Positions 15,999 to 25,410 are shown, numbered from the stretch's first letter. The stretch is 53,271 nt of DNA from an uncultured bacterium (GCA_905214795.1 CAJMNM010000020.1:1-53271), one strand, 5' to 3'. Numbers and translations are program-made. The notes: generated by a model not told the origin, from the sequence alone.

Positions 15999-16967
15999 AT
16001 GACATCAAAATTATTTCAGTTCGTTCCTCAATATAAGGAAACCATTTGGGGAGGGCAGCGTTTGTTGCCTTTCAAGGGTTTGCAGCCCGATGGCCGGGCC
16101 ATTGGCGAGAGTTGGGAAGTCTCCGGTGTGCCGGGGCATGAGTCTGTTATAGCAGACGGTCCTGATAAAGGGCTTACGCTTGACGCTTTGTGTGCCCGCG
16201 AGGGAACAACTCTCTTAGGAAAGGACAATTGGGAGCGTTTCGGCACGTCATTTCCTTTGTTGATAAAGTTCATCGATGCGGCTCAGCCGTTGTCTGTTCA
16301 GGTGCATCCTGACGATAAGATTGCTCAGGAACGTCATCATTGTCCCGGTAAAACAGAAATGTGGTATATGGTTGACACTGCTCCCGATGCTTACATTCTT
16401 GACGGTTTCAGTCATAAGATTACTCCCGATGAATATGCGTCGCGCGTTGCCGATCAGACTTTGCCCGAAGTGTTGAGACGCATAGACGTACGTCCGGGTG
16501 ATGTCTTCTTTTTGCCGCCGGGGCGTGTTCATAGCATAGGTCCGGGCTGTTTCATCTGCGAGATTCAGGAAACAAGCGATATAACCTACCGCATATACGA
16601 TTTCGGTCGTACAGACAGTCAGGGACGTCAGCGTCAGCTTCATATAGAAGAGGCGCGCGATGTCATCAGTTATGCCGTGAGCGAGCCGGACACGACACCT
16701 GTTGTGAAAGACAATGAGCCGCAGACTGTTGTCAGCTGCCGGCATTTTACTACTTCCGTTTATCGTCTGACAGAGTCAATCACCTGCGATTACAGCGATT
16801 TGGACAGTTTTGTGATACTGATATGTACTTCGGGTACATGTGATGTCCGTTGTGATGGAGAATCTGTTACCCTTCGTGCCGGCCAGACAGTGCTGGTATC
16901 AGCTGCGGCAGAGCATGTCGTGTTGGAGCCGTCAGCTTCGGCCACGCTGTTGGAGTGTTATGTTTAA
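15999..16967 (+). CDS. manA: Mannose-6-phosphate isomerase, type I
   Basis: The 322-aa cytoplasmic cupin enzyme interconverts mannose-6-phosphate and fructose-6-phosphate. It feeds GDP-mannose and GDP-fucose for polysaccharide, or takes mannose into glycolysis. Family blocks are visible: WGGQRLLPF, GESWEVSG, PLLIKFIDAAQPLSVQVHPDD with the zinc-binding Gln and His, CPGKTEMWYMVD with the metal-binding Glu, and FFLPPGRVHSIGPG with the second metal-binding His. The length fits the short bacterial form. It is followed after 24 bp by the Wza-like lipoprotein gene, so the two probably form one transcript from the promoter at 15948-15979. Confidence 0.93.
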   Translation: MTSKLFQFVPQYKETIWGGQRLLPFKGLQPDGRAIGESWEVSGVPGHESVIADGPDKGLTLDALCAREGTTLLGKDNWERFGTSFPLLIKFIDAAQPLSVQVHPDDKIAQERHHCPGKTEMWYMVDTAPDAYILDGFSHKITPDEYASRVADQTLPEVLRRIDVRPGDVFFLPPGRVHSIGPGCFICEIQETSDITYRIYDFGRTDSQGRQRQLHIEEARDVISYAVSEPDTTPVVKDNEPQTVVSCRHFTTSVYRLTESITCDYSDLDSFVILICTSGTCDVRCDGESVTLRAGQTVLVSAAAEHVVLEPSASATLLECYV

Positions 16968-16991
16968 TTTATTTCTCATAATATAGTAATA

Positions 16992-17789
16992 ATGATAAAG
17001 AAACTTTTAACCTGTGCGCTGGTGGGCATGATGTTGGTTGTTACCGGCTGTACATCTTATAAAACGGTGCCTTATATGCAAAACAGCGCCGATGTGGACC
17101 TTACCAACAGTGCTGTGCTTTATGATGCCCGCATTATGCCAAAGGACGAACTGACCATCACAGTGAGCAGCCCCGATAATCCGGATGCCGTCCAGGCTTT
17201 CAATCTGGTGGTGGCCCGCACGATGGCCGGTTATAACAACTATCTGACCTCTCAGCCTACCATCCAGACCTATCTGGTGAATAACGAGGGAACCATCAAC
17301 TTCCCTGTTCTTGGTACACTGAAGGTGGAGGGCATGACAGCCAATGAGTTGGAGACAGAGATTGCCAACCGCATAGAAGGCACTTATCTCAAGACCCGTC
17401 CGGTGGTGACAGTCCGTTTGAGCAATTATAAGATTTCAGTCCTCGGTGAGGTGACCAGTCCCGGTACTTATACCGTGCCTTCCGAAAAAATCTCAATTTA
17501 TGGCGCTTTGGCCATGGCAAAAGACCTTACCATTTACGGTTGCCGTGACAATGTCAAGCTTATACGCGAGGATGCAAACGGTAAGAAGTCCATCCATGAG
17601 TTGAATCTTAACGATGCCAATCTGATAAACTCACCCTATTATTATTTGCAACAGAACGATGTGATTTATGTCACACCTAACAAAACAAAGTCAAAGAACT
17701 CTGATATCGGTTCAAGTACGAGCTACTGGGTAAGTTCCATCAGTATTCTGGTTTCCATCGCATCGTTGGTGACCAATATCCTCCGCTGA
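16992..17789 (+). CDS. Polysaccharide export outer-membrane lipoprotein (Wza-like)
   Basis: The 265-aa protein has a type II signal peptide ending in VVTGC, with lipidated Cys about residue 20. It then has a Poly_export domain (IMPKDELTITVSSPD ... VNNEGTINFPVLGTLKVEGMTANELE, about 50-150) and a SLBB domain (ISVLGEVTSPGTYTVPSEKISIYGALAMA, about 155-230). A C-terminal hydrophobic helix (YWVSSISILVSIASLVTNIL) fits the outer-membrane-crossing helix of Wza channels. It should carry polymer to the surface together with the Wzc-like kinase. In many Bacteroidetes loci these two genes are adjacent; here they are 7 kb apart. Confidence 0.9.
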   Translation: MIKKLLTCALVGMMLVVTGCTSYKTVPYMQNSADVDLTNSAVLYDARIMPKDELTITVSSPDNPDAVQAFNLVVARTMAGYNNYLTSQPTIQTYLVNNEGTINFPVLGTLKVEGMTANELETEIANRIEGTYLKTRPVVTVRLSNYKISVLGEVTSPGTYTVPSEKISIYGALAMAKDLTIYGCRDNVKLIREDANGKKSIHELNLNDANLINSPYYYLQQNDVIYVTPNKTKSKNSDIGSSTSYWVSSISILVSIASLVTNILR

Positions 17790-17981
17790 GAATAGCGAAA
17801 AGCGTCACAAATTTAATGTGCGTGAATCCGCTTTGCAAGTTTGAAATGCATGTTTTTTAACACAAAATGTGAATTTTCTTGAAACATAAGAAACTTGCCG
17901 TTAAGGAAGGCCTTGAGTTTCAGACGGAAACATTTTTCAGTGATATTTTTTTTGTATATCATTTAATTCTATACCTCTCTT

Positions 17982-18017
17982 CCGGCAATATCCGTAATCG
18001 GGATATTGCCGGTTTTG
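17982..18017 (+). terminator. Terminator downstream of the manA-wza pair
   Basis: A 12-bp stem (CCGGCAATATCC, 17982-17993, with GGATATTGCCGG, 18001-18012) is followed by TTTTGTT. It lies about 190 bp past the stop codon. Confidence 0.75.
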
Positions 18018-18216
18018 TTAATATTTTGTTCCTGCTGTAAAATAAAAAATGCTGATTCTTAATATTTTGTCTGTTTTGCAGGTTCTGAAGGCCGGCTTTA
18101 ACCTCCGGATTTGTACGGCAGGAGCATGTTGATTATGTTTTGCCTTTAAATGGAAAACGTTTTTGCTATGTAAAGATGATTTACTTTGCAAAAAAACACT
18201 GTTATGTGCGTTGAAA

Positions 18217-18360
18217 TGCATACGGTTACGACTTTTTCCGTAACCGTGCGGAAAAATATTCCTGTACGGTTACGAACATTTTTCTCTACGGTTACGGGGC
18301 GAACGGTAACCGTATGGAATACGCGCCGTAACCGTGCGCAAATAAAATGGTAACCGTGAG
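18217..18360. repeat. Seven-site motif array at exact 22-bp pitch (array A)
   Basis: The asymmetric motif about TGYACGGTTACG, or its complement CGTAACCGTGCA, occurs at seven consecutive positions. The central CG dinucleotides are at 18223, 18245, 18267, 18289, 18311, 18333 and 18355, each exactly 22 bp apart. Orientations are F R F F R R R. The bases between motifs are not conserved. Adjacent F-R pairs (sites 1-2 and 4-5) form perfect hairpins. A second array of the same design is at 50281-50430. Confidence 0.85.
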
Positions 18361-18836
18361 TGATTTGAAGTAGCGAGAAGAGAAATGGACGGAGAAAGTA
18401 GATGCTCATTTCTTTGTGTTTGTAAATTATTGATAGACAATATGTTAATGGTGAATAGTAAAAGCCGTTACCGGAATGGCTTCATAACTGTGCGGAACTG
18501 AATTTGCGCACGGTTACCAAGGTGCTTAAATGTAAAGAAAAGTTATATGTTTCAAGTGGACTTTTCACCCGTTTGATCTATGGGTTTGAAAATATTGTCC
18601 TATAAAATTATTCCGATTTTAAGCTGTTTGTGAATCCGTTTTTTATCCGTATGATGGCGCATGACGGTAAAAAATCGAATGACAGATAATGTGGCGGTAA
18701 CGAAGTGATTTTAAATTCCGGATTAATGATTTCCTGTGTAATGGGATTTTGCTTGTACTAAGCACTTTTGCGCTTTTTCGCGGAAAAATCTATCTTATTG
18801 TCACAATGAATAATGGAGGAAAATAGGTAAATCTGT

Positions 18837-18883
18837 AAATGCTTACGGTTATGAATATTTCAGAACCGTAAGCATTTTTTTGT
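18837..18883 (+). terminator. Strong orphan terminator
   Basis: A perfect 14-bp stem (18837-18850 with 18864-18877) is followed by a T run. No coding sequence lies upstream for about 1 kb, so a non-coding transcript may end here. The stem contains TTACGGTT/AACCGTAA, echoing the array motif. Confidence 0.75.
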
Positions 18884-19248
18884 TTGTAGTTGCCTTAGTC
18901 GTCTTTTGGGAGATGTGAAGGTTTGTATTACAATAGCCGTTTTTAAAATTCCGATTTATTTTTTATTACAAAATAAAAGGTTTTTGTCTGTAAACTTCTT
19001 CTGCAAAACATCGTGCAATGTTATTTGGTAAGTAATTGTAAGAGCATTCTGTATGATGTTAATGTTGCTTTTGTTTTCGGGACAAATATTGACAGGTAGT
19101 TGGAAGAACTTGCTAACTTGTTGATTCAGTTTGACTTTTTTGATGATTTTCTTGAAAATAAATTCATATTATAGCATAGGTTTCAGAAAAAAACTGTAAT
19201 TTAGCAACAGACTTGGTTTTTGAAACCTTAAATCGGAATATTTTTAAG

Positions 19249-19258
19249 TTAACCTAAT
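19249..19258 (+). promoter_or_regulatory. TTAACCTAAT leader element
   Basis: TTAACCTAAT lies 22 nt upstream of the ATG. The same element lies at 22491-22500 (21 nt upstream of the 894-aa gene) and, as TTAACCTAAC, at 28888-28897 (13 nt upstream of the 1320-aa gene). A variant TTAACTTAAT is at 11064-11073. It may help ribosome binding or initiation in genes that lack a Shine-Dalgarno sequence. Confidence 0.5.
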
Positions 19259-19280
19259 GTATTACTAAAACAACTAGTGT

Positions 19281-22217
19281 ATGAAGAGAACATTACTCAG
19301 TGTGATGGCTATGTTTTTAGCTGTCGCGGGTGCTCAGAACACGTTTGCACAAACCGATGCAACCGAGATTCTTACGCCCGAAAAAGGCTATGAGCAGATT
19401 ACTGCCATGCCGGAAAATCTCAGCGATTATTATTATGTGATTACCGAAAAGCGTTCTACTGTCCATATGGTGACAGCAACACAAAATGACGGGCCACGTT
19501 ATAAGTATGCGGTAGATCCGGCAACCAACTTTGATGTGGTATGGACGATTGAAGAGGCAAACGGTTTTAACGGTTATGAGACCGGTTATTCTCTTAAAAG
19601 CTTGTCAATGGAAACTTATATCCATCCGGGCGGAAGTGATTCGTGGAATGTATGGCTGACCGCTTATGACAAAGTAAATGAGAATACCCAGTTTGTATTT
19701 ACTTATAATGAGACTGACGGTTACTGGACATTCAAAAATGGTCCTAATAAGGGAGAGCAGTATTTGGGTACATGGGATGATGTACCGGGTGCATTCTCTT
19801 CATCAGATGCCCGTATGGCAGCCAATAAGAGCGGCGATAATATCGGTCAGTATATAATATATGGTATTACAAAGACCAATTTCGCTGCTTATGAATTGCC
19901 GAAGCGTATCAGTGAACTCGAAGCCATGAAGGCTGATTTGAACACGGGCTGGCAGGAACGTATAGATGCCCTTGTTAACGAAGCCAACAGTGCTGAAGGC
20001 AACGAGGCCAAGTTGGCGGCTATAGAAAAAATTCAGGCTATGGAAGCCGAGATTGCTTCTTATACAGAGCGCACAGATGTGTTTACTACGCTGATTGGTT
20101 TTGCCGACGAGCTTTATGCATCTTCTGAAACCATAAGTTCAGGCGAAGATCGTGCCGCTTACAAACAGGCCGTAGATGACGCCAATACGGCAGCAGAATC
20201 TGCTGCGTCTCTCGATGCCATGAACAAGGCGATAGAAGACTGCAAGAAGGCTATCGCTGACTTTGGTCCGTCAGAAGGCAATACTTTTGATTTCAACTAT
20301 TTCACCAAGGATCTTTCATACCGTATAGACGGATGGGAAAAAACCTACAATTGTCAGAACCATACTCATAAAGCTTCTACCGAGAAAAACAACGGTGAAT
20401 ATGTGGTAACACAGGACGAAGGCTTTATTGAGAACTGGAATCCTGATCGGTTCGCGGCCGGAATGTTGTATTATACCTTGAACGATCTGCCAATGGGAAC
20501 TTATACGATTTCCGCTTATACCTTCGATTCAGAGAAAAGCGGTAAGGTAGAGTTCTTTGCCGGCACTCAGAGCATGCCAATTGACGCTTCTACCAACCTG
20601 TTCTCTTTAAGTAAACTGGAGAATGTGATGGTTGACGCGAGCGGTATGCTGACATTTGGTCTGAATGTGACAGAAGCTAATGCTACTAACTGGGTGGGTA
20701 TTTCTCACATTCAATTGGTAAAGACCGGTGTGTTGAATGTTTCAGATTTGTTGGCGTCACTTCAGGAGAAGGTTGTTACAGCCAAGGATTTGGTTTCGCA
20801 GGCAATGGATGCCCTGGTAAAAGAGGACTTGAATACCGCTGTTACTGCCGCTGAGGCTCTTGACGAATCATCTTCTGTCAATGAGATTTCAGAGGCGATA
20901 GCAACTATCGAGATTGCCATTCTGGAGGCACAGTCAAGCGTGAAGGAGTATGCTAAGTTTAAGACTGCTCTTGACGATGTGACAGCCAAGGCTGCTGCGT
21001 TGAAGGATTATGACACAGAAGCATACAAGGCTGCCATTACAGAGAAGACGACTGCTTATAATGACGGAAAACTGGGTGTGATTGCGGACGAGATTCTGGC
21101 TGCTTATAATATTTTGGCTGATGCTGCGAAGTCTCAGAAACTTCAGGCAGGTGCAGATTATACCTATGCCATTATCAATAACAGCTTCGAGATGGGTGAC
21201 CTCACAGGTTGGACTTTGCCAAATGGAACTTCTGCTAACACCGGTGTGTATAAAAAAGAAGAACAGGCCGGTAGTGGTCAGGATGTGACAGGCGCGGATG
21301 GCGATTATATATTTATCTCATGGTGGGCCGGCCATCCATTGACTCAGAAGATTGAGGGTTTGCCCGCCGGTAAATATAAACTGACGCTGTCTTATGTCGG
21401 CGAGGCTCCAGAGACCAGTGGTTTCTATGTAAAGACCAACGACCAGGTAAGTGAGAAGTTCACTACCGTAGAGGCCGGCAAGTTCCAGGATGTCACAGTA
21501 GAGACAGAAGTGGCAGAAGACGGCGTGTTGGATATCCGTGTTCAGGCTTCTACGCAGGCCGGAGATTATGATGAAAACAGTTTCTGGTATTGGTATAAGG
21601 TTGATAACTTCCGTCTGACACCGGTTGTGGAAGCTCCGGAACCTGTAACTGTTGAAATAAGCATACCGGAAACAGGATGGACAACCATGATATTGCCGTT
21701 CGATGCTGAGATTCCTGCCGACATGAAGGTTTACGAATGTACCGAGGTTGACGAAGAAGACGTACTTGTACTTGAGACAGTAGACGCGATTAAGGCCAAT
21801 GTACCTTATATTATAGAAGGACAGACCGGTGTTTATCCGTTCAGTGGTGTGGATGCTTCCGATGGAGAAGACGGTTATTTCGCAGGCTTGCTTTATGGTG
21901 TCTATGTTGATGTGACAGCTCCGGTCGGTGCTTATGTGTTGCAGACTACGGCCGAAGATAATCTGGCGTTCTGCAAGGTTGAGGAAGGCAGCGAGCAGAC
22001 CGTAGCGGCCAACTCTGCTTATATATGGCTTGGCGAAGGTAGCGAACTTCCGGCAGTGTATATTCCGGGTCATGGTGTAGCTGTTGATAATGTTGAGGCA
22101 GCCAATGTCAAGGTAGATGTTTACACAGTAAGTGGTATCCGTGTACGTGCTAATGTCAATAAGGCTGACGCATTGAAGGGTCTGAAGGGTGTTTATATCC
22201 TGAAACCTGTAAAATAA
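19281..22217 (+). CDS. Large secreted modular protein B
   Basis: The 978-aa product has a signal peptide (MKRTLLSVMAMFLAVAGAQN, cleavage after TFA). A beta-trefoil-like N-terminal region (about 35-205) is followed by Ala/Glu-rich FIVAR-like helices (about 210-335) and a jelly-roll-like module ending TNWVGISHIQLVK. A second helical FIVAR pair (about 495-620) precedes a second module (about 625-785) that opens YAIINNSFEMGDLTGW and ends WYKVDNFRLTPV. The shared C-terminal beta domain (GWTTMILPFDAE ... ANVPYII ... APVGAYVLQ) and the tail VDVYTVSGIRVRANVNKADA with GVYILKPVK complete it. The tail resembles Bacteroidetes C-terminal sorting or retention domains. A 158-bp tract is identical to the neighbouring gene. 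No LW-peptide gene follows it. The role is probably surface binding, inferred. Confidence 0.88.
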   Translation: MKRTLLSVMAMFLAVAGAQNTFAQTDATEILTPEKGYEQITAMPENLSDYYYVITEKRSTVHMVTATQNDGPRYKYAVDPATNFDVVWTIEEANGFNGYETGYSLKSLSMETYIHPGGSDSWNVWLTAYDKVNENTQFVFTYNETDGYWTFKNGPNKGEQYLGTWDDVPGAFSSSDARMAANKSGDNIGQYIIYGITKTNFAAYELPKRISELEAMKADLNTGWQERIDALVNEANSAEGNEAKLAAIEKIQAMEAEIASYTERTDVFTTLIGFADELYASSETISSGEDRAAYKQAVDDANTAAESAASLDAMNKAIEDCKKAIADFGPSEGNTFDFNYFTKDLSYRIDGWEKTYNCQNHTHKASTEKNNGEYVVTQDEGFIENWNPDRFAAGMLYYTLNDLPMGTYTISAYTFDSEKSGKVEFFAGTQSMPIDASTNLFSLSKLENVMVDASGMLTFGLNVTEANATNWVGISHIQLVKTGVLNVSDLLASLQEKVVTAKDLVSQAMDALVKEDLNTAVTAAEALDESSSVNEISEAIATIEIAILEAQSSVKEYAKFKTALDDVTAKAAALKDYDTEAYKAAITEKTTAYNDGKLGVIADEILAAYNILADAAKSQKLQAGADYTYAIINNSFEMGDLTGWTLPNGTSANTGVYKKEEQAGSGQDVTGADGDYIFISWWAGHPLTQKIEGLPAGKYKLTLSYVGEAPETSGFYVKTNDQVSEKFTTVEAGKFQDVTVETEVAEDGVLDIRVQASTQAGDYDENSFWYWYKVDNFRLTPVVEAPEPVTVEISIPETGWTTMILPFDAEIPADMKVYECTEVDEEDVLVLETVDAIKANVPYIIEGQTGVYPFSGVDASDGEDGYFAGLLYGVYVDVTAPVGAYVLQTTAEDNLAFCKVEEGSEQTVAANSAYIWLGEGSELPAVYIPGHGVAVDNVEAANVKVDVYTVSGIRVRANVNKADALKGLKGVYILKPVK
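21222..21379 (+). repeat. 158-bp tract identical to 24217-24374
   Basis: Every base of this stretch matches 24217-24374, while flanking sequence of the two genes differs at many sites. It encodes the core of the GW-type module (from NGTSANTG to LPAGKYK). Confidence 0.9.
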
Positions 22218-22265
22218 GGATAGGGCAGGGCTGTTATCTTTAGAACAGTTTGGTCCTCAATGATT

Positions 22266-22303
22266 AAAGGAGCCGTTTCCATAAGAGAAACGGCTCCTTT
22301 TCT
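22266..22303 (+). terminator. Terminator of the 978-aa gene
   Basis: A perfect 14-bp stem (AAAGGAGCCGTTTC with GAAACGGCTCCTTT) has a 7-nt loop and a T-rich tail. Confidence 0.88.
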
Positions 22304-22385
22304 ATATTCTGATGCTTTCGGAATAATTTTTGTGTACGAAAACAAAAAAAATATCGGTTATAATTGTGTTTAGAAAAATTAATTG

Positions 22386-22393
22386 TATATTTG
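22386..22393 (+). promoter_or_regulatory. Probable -7 box of the 894-aa gene
   Basis: TATATTTG matches TAnnTTTG, with a weak TTG-containing -33 region. It predicts a leader of about 120 nt containing two TTAACCT-type elements (near 22463 and at 22491). Confidence 0.55.
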
Positions 22394-22521
22394 CCAACGA
22401 AATACTATAAGAAACATAATCTCGTGATGAACATATAGGTGAAGTCAGCGGACTTTCTTTATTTTAACCTGATGCTTTTAAAGATATATATTAACCTAAT
22501 ATAACCCTTAAAATAAAATTC

Positions 22522-25206
22522 ATGAAGAAAAAATTACTTGGTGTTATAGCCATGTCCATGGCTGTAATGGGTGCGCAGAATGTAAAGGCGCAGACGGATG
22601 TGACGAGTCAGTATTTACAGAATCCGTCATTTGAGACATTGAAAGCTGCTGATGGTAGTAAAGATGTGGCTGTAAAAACTAAATTGACAGACGGATTGTT
22701 GGGCTGGACGCTTGTTGAGACAACTGATTATCAGGTGGAAAGCTATGATAGTGGTTCGTCTACAGGTTTTCCTGGAAATGGAAAGATCCAACCTACTGAC
22801 GGAACATATTATTATTTTAACCGACAAGGTTGGGGTGACAAATCCGGTGAAATAAAAACAACAACCTCAAAAGAGTTGGAACCTGGATATTATTATGTGG
22901 TTTTCGATTATAAAGCTGCTGATTATACTAATAATAATAATGCTTCTCGAAATGGAACAACTTTGGGTATAACCGTAAGAGATGCTTCTGATAATGTTTT
23001 GGGGCAGACTCCGACTGTGAGACGTTCTTATTCAATGGCTAATAATGGTTCTAATCCTGGTAGTGACGATTATATGGTAGCAAAACCATGGGATGAACTG
23101 GGAGCGATGTTTAAAGTGGAAACAGCTTCAAAAGTTACAATTGCGATTAATCAGAATCTGGTAAATTACGGCCGTTCTGACGTAATTTATGATAATGTTC
23201 GTTTGTATAAAATTGAAGATGATGCTGCTAACATTAATGTGAGGGGATTGATTGCTAATTCAAATGATTATCAGTCTGCGACATGGAGTATTAGCGGAGG
23301 AGATACCTATCATGTAAACACGTGGTCAACAGAAGGTAATTCTGATGGTAGTGAAATGAAAACACCGTTTATTGAGGATTGGGTTAGCGGCGGAAATAAA
23401 TTGAAAGATGCGGTGATTTCTCAAACTCTTACAGGATTGGTTCCCGGTAAATATAAAGCTACTGTTCTTGTGAGAGTAATGAATGAAGCTGAGGCCGGAA
23501 GTGAGATTACCGGTGCTGTGCTTTATGCTAATGATAAGGAAATCAATGTATGTAATGGTACTCCAACAAATAATAATAAAGGTAAATATGGTACATACAG
23601 CCTTGATTTTGTCGTAGGTATGGCAGGAGATATGGAAATCGGCTTCAAGATTCAGAATGCTAATTTCAACTGGATTGCTTTTAAGAACTTCCAATTGGAA
23701 TTTGTTGCTCCGTTGTCAACTGCTGATTTGTTGCCGATGTTGAATGAACAGTTGACATTAGCCGGAGAAGTTGTTGATAAGTTGATGAATGCGGAAGTAA
23801 AATCTGCATTAGATGCAGCAATATCAACGGCTGATAATATTACTGAAGAGTCGCTTGTTGAGGATGTAAAGAATGCTCTTTCTGCTCTTGAAACAGCCGT
23901 AAAGAATGCGAATGCAAGTGTGACGGAATATGCTTCTTTCAAAACAAACTATGATAAAGCGGTGGCTTATGTATCAAAAAGAGTTGTAAATTTAGATGCT
24001 TCTTATGATGCAGAGGCTTACAATAGCGCAATTGCTGCTGTTGAAGCACGCTATAATAATGGAACACTTGGCAACATGGATGAAGAGGTAATGAATGTTT
24101 ACAAGGCTTTGTCGGCAGCAGCAGCTTCTCAGGAATATAAGGCCGGTGTGGATTACAGTTATGCCATTGTAAACAATAGTTTTGAGACCGGTAATCTTAC
24201 AGGCTGGACTTTGCCGAATGGAACTTCTGCTAACACCGGTGTGTATAAAAAAGAAGAACAGGCCGGTAGTGGTCAGGATGTGACAGGCGCGGATGGCGAT
24301 TATATATTTATCTCATGGTGGGCCGGCCATCCATTGACTCAGAAGATTGAGGGTTTGCCCGCCGGTAAATATAAGTTGACAATGTCATATGTCGGTGAGG
24401 ATCCGGATATTAGTGGTTTCTATGTAAAGACAAATGGAAAGGTAAGTGAGAAATTCACTACTATAGAAAAAGGTAAATTCCAGGATGTCACAGTAGAGAC
24501 AGAAGTGGCAGAAGACGGTGTATTGGATATCCGTATTCAGGCTTCAACAAGTGAAGGCGAATATAATGAAAGCAGTTTCTGGTTTTGGTATAAGGTTGAT
24601 AACTTCCGTCTGACTCCGGTAGTAGAGACAGTAAATGTCTCAGTAACTGATGCCGGTTGGGCAACTATGATATTGCCGTTTGCTGCGGCTGTTCCTGAGG
24701 GTATGACTGTTTACAGCTGCGATGCAGTGGATGAGAATAATATCCTGACTCTTAACGAGGTTAAAGTTATTGAAGCTAATGTGCCTTATATCGTAGCAGG
24801 CGAACAGAAAGAGTATACATTCACAGGTGCTAATATCGCTAAGAAAAACGAATATACCACAGGCTTGTTGACCGGTGTATACGCAGAGACTCAGGCTCCT
24901 GTAGGTTCATATGTATTGCAGAACCAGAAAGACGGTGACGGTGTAGCATTCTATAGAGTAGAAGATGGTGCTGACGCTCAGCCAAAGGTTAAGGCTAACC
25001 GTGCTTATCTGCAGCTTTCGGCTTCAGAGGCTAATGTACGTGTCATCACGCTTCCGGGCGATACCGACGGTGTTGAGAGTGTTGATGCAGCTGACGTGCT
25101 GGTAGACGTATATACCATGAGCGGAATCCGTGTTCGCAGCAATGTGAAGAAGAGTGAGGCTTTGAACGGTTTGAAGGGTGTTTATATCCTGAAAGCAGTG
25201 AAATAA
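22522..25206 (+). CDS. Large secreted modular protein C
   Basis: The 894-aa product has a signal peptide almost parallel to that of protein B (MKKKLLGVIAMSMAVMGAQN, cleavage after VKA). The order is: module with NPSFETLKAADG ... YDNVRLYKI (about 30-235); second module ending FNWIAFKNFQLEF (about 240-395); FIVAR-like helices (about 400-550); the GW-type module shared with protein B (about 550-705); then the common C-terminal beta domain (GWATMILPFAAAVPEG) and tail VDVYTMSGIRVRSNV ... GVYILKAVK. The first two modules resemble carbohydrate-binding jelly rolls. Codon use in the first 1.5 kb is more AT-rich than in the C-terminal part, consistent with a mosaic gene. It is followed 45 bp later by a 52-aa LW-peptide gene and a terminator. 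Confidence 0.88.
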   Translation: MKKKLLGVIAMSMAVMGAQNVKAQTDVTSQYLQNPSFETLKAADGSKDVAVKTKLTDGLLGWTLVETTDYQVESYDSGSSTGFPGNGKIQPTDGTYYYFNRQGWGDKSGEIKTTTSKELEPGYYYVVFDYKAADYTNNNNASRNGTTLGITVRDASDNVLGQTPTVRRSYSMANNGSNPGSDDYMVAKPWDELGAMFKVETASKVTIAINQNLVNYGRSDVIYDNVRLYKIEDDAANINVRGLIANSNDYQSATWSISGGDTYHVNTWSTEGNSDGSEMKTPFIEDWVSGGNKLKDAVISQTLTGLVPGKYKATVLVRVMNEAEAGSEITGAVLYANDKEINVCNGTPTNNNKGKYGTYSLDFVVGMAGDMEIGFKIQNANFNWIAFKNFQLEFVAPLSTADLLPMLNEQLTLAGEVVDKLMNAEVKSALDAAISTADNITEESLVEDVKNALSALETAVKNANASVTEYASFKTNYDKAVAYVSKRVVNLDASYDAEAYNSAIAAVEARYNNGTLGNMDEEVMNVYKALSAAAASQEYKAGVDYSYAIVNNSFETGNLTGWTLPNGTSANTGVYKKEEQAGSGQDVTGADGDYIFISWWAGHPLTQKIEGLPAGKYKLTMSYVGEDPDISGFYVKTNGKVSEKFTTIEKGKFQDVTVETEVAEDGVLDIRIQASTSEGEYNESSFWFWYKVDNFRLTPVVETVNVSVTDAGWATMILPFAAAVPEGMTVYSCDAVDENNILTLNEVKVIEANVPYIVAGEQKEYTFTGANIAKKNEYTTGLLTGVYAETQAPVGSYVLQNQKDGDGVAFYRVEDGADAQPKVKANRAYLQLSASEANVRVITLPGDTDGVESVDAADVLVDVYTMSGIRVRSNVKKSEALNGLKGVYILKAVK
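24217..24374 (+). repeat. 158-bp tract identical to 21222-21379
   Basis: This is the second copy of the identical tract, at the same place in the homologous module. The two copies are about 3 kb apart in direct orientation. Confidence 0.9.
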
Positions 25207-25251
25207 GAATAAGAAAAACAGATTATAAATTTTTAAATAAAGAATAAGACA

Positions 25252-25410
25252 ATGAAAAAGAAACAATATATGACTCCGGCCATGAAGGCTTGCAAATTGG
25301 AAAGTGTAAATATGTTGGCCGCTTCAGTGCCTGGTATTAGCACTAAGCCCGCAAATCCTGACATGGATGCGTTGAGCAATAAGGATGTGTGGTCAGACGG
25401 TTTGTGGTAA
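25252..25410 (+). CDS. LW-peptide 1 (52 aa), partner of protein C
   Basis: The frame encodes a 52-aa peptide starting MKKKQYMTPAMKACKLE, with a central NMLAASVPG and an acidic, aromatic end DVWSDGLW. It lacks a signal peptide and long hydrophobic stretch. The layout (basic start with Y and P, a central MLAxS, C-terminal W..LW) is shared with the peptides at 28180 and 32886. Similar small reading frames are, from memory, widespread in Bacteroidales without known function. It lies 45 bp after protein C and before a terminator, so it is probably co-transcribed. Confidence 0.7.
   Translation: MKKKQYMTPAMKACKLESVNMLAASVPGISTKPANPDMDALSNKDVWSDGLW

Larger units (their letters stand above)
17790..19280. 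other. 1.5-kb gene-free region
   Basis: No convincing coding sequence was found on either strand. It holds the terminator at 17982-18017, the seven-site 22-bp-pitch array at 18217-18360, two scattered related motifs (near 18464-18472 and 18507-18518), an orphan terminator at 18837-18883 and the leader of the 978-aa gene. The size is unusual for this otherwise compact stretch. Confidence 0.7.

Noticed and set aside
18217..18360. CRISPR array
   Set aside because: The repeats are short, occur in both orientations and are separated by about 9-10 nt, far too short for spacers, and no cas gene is present.
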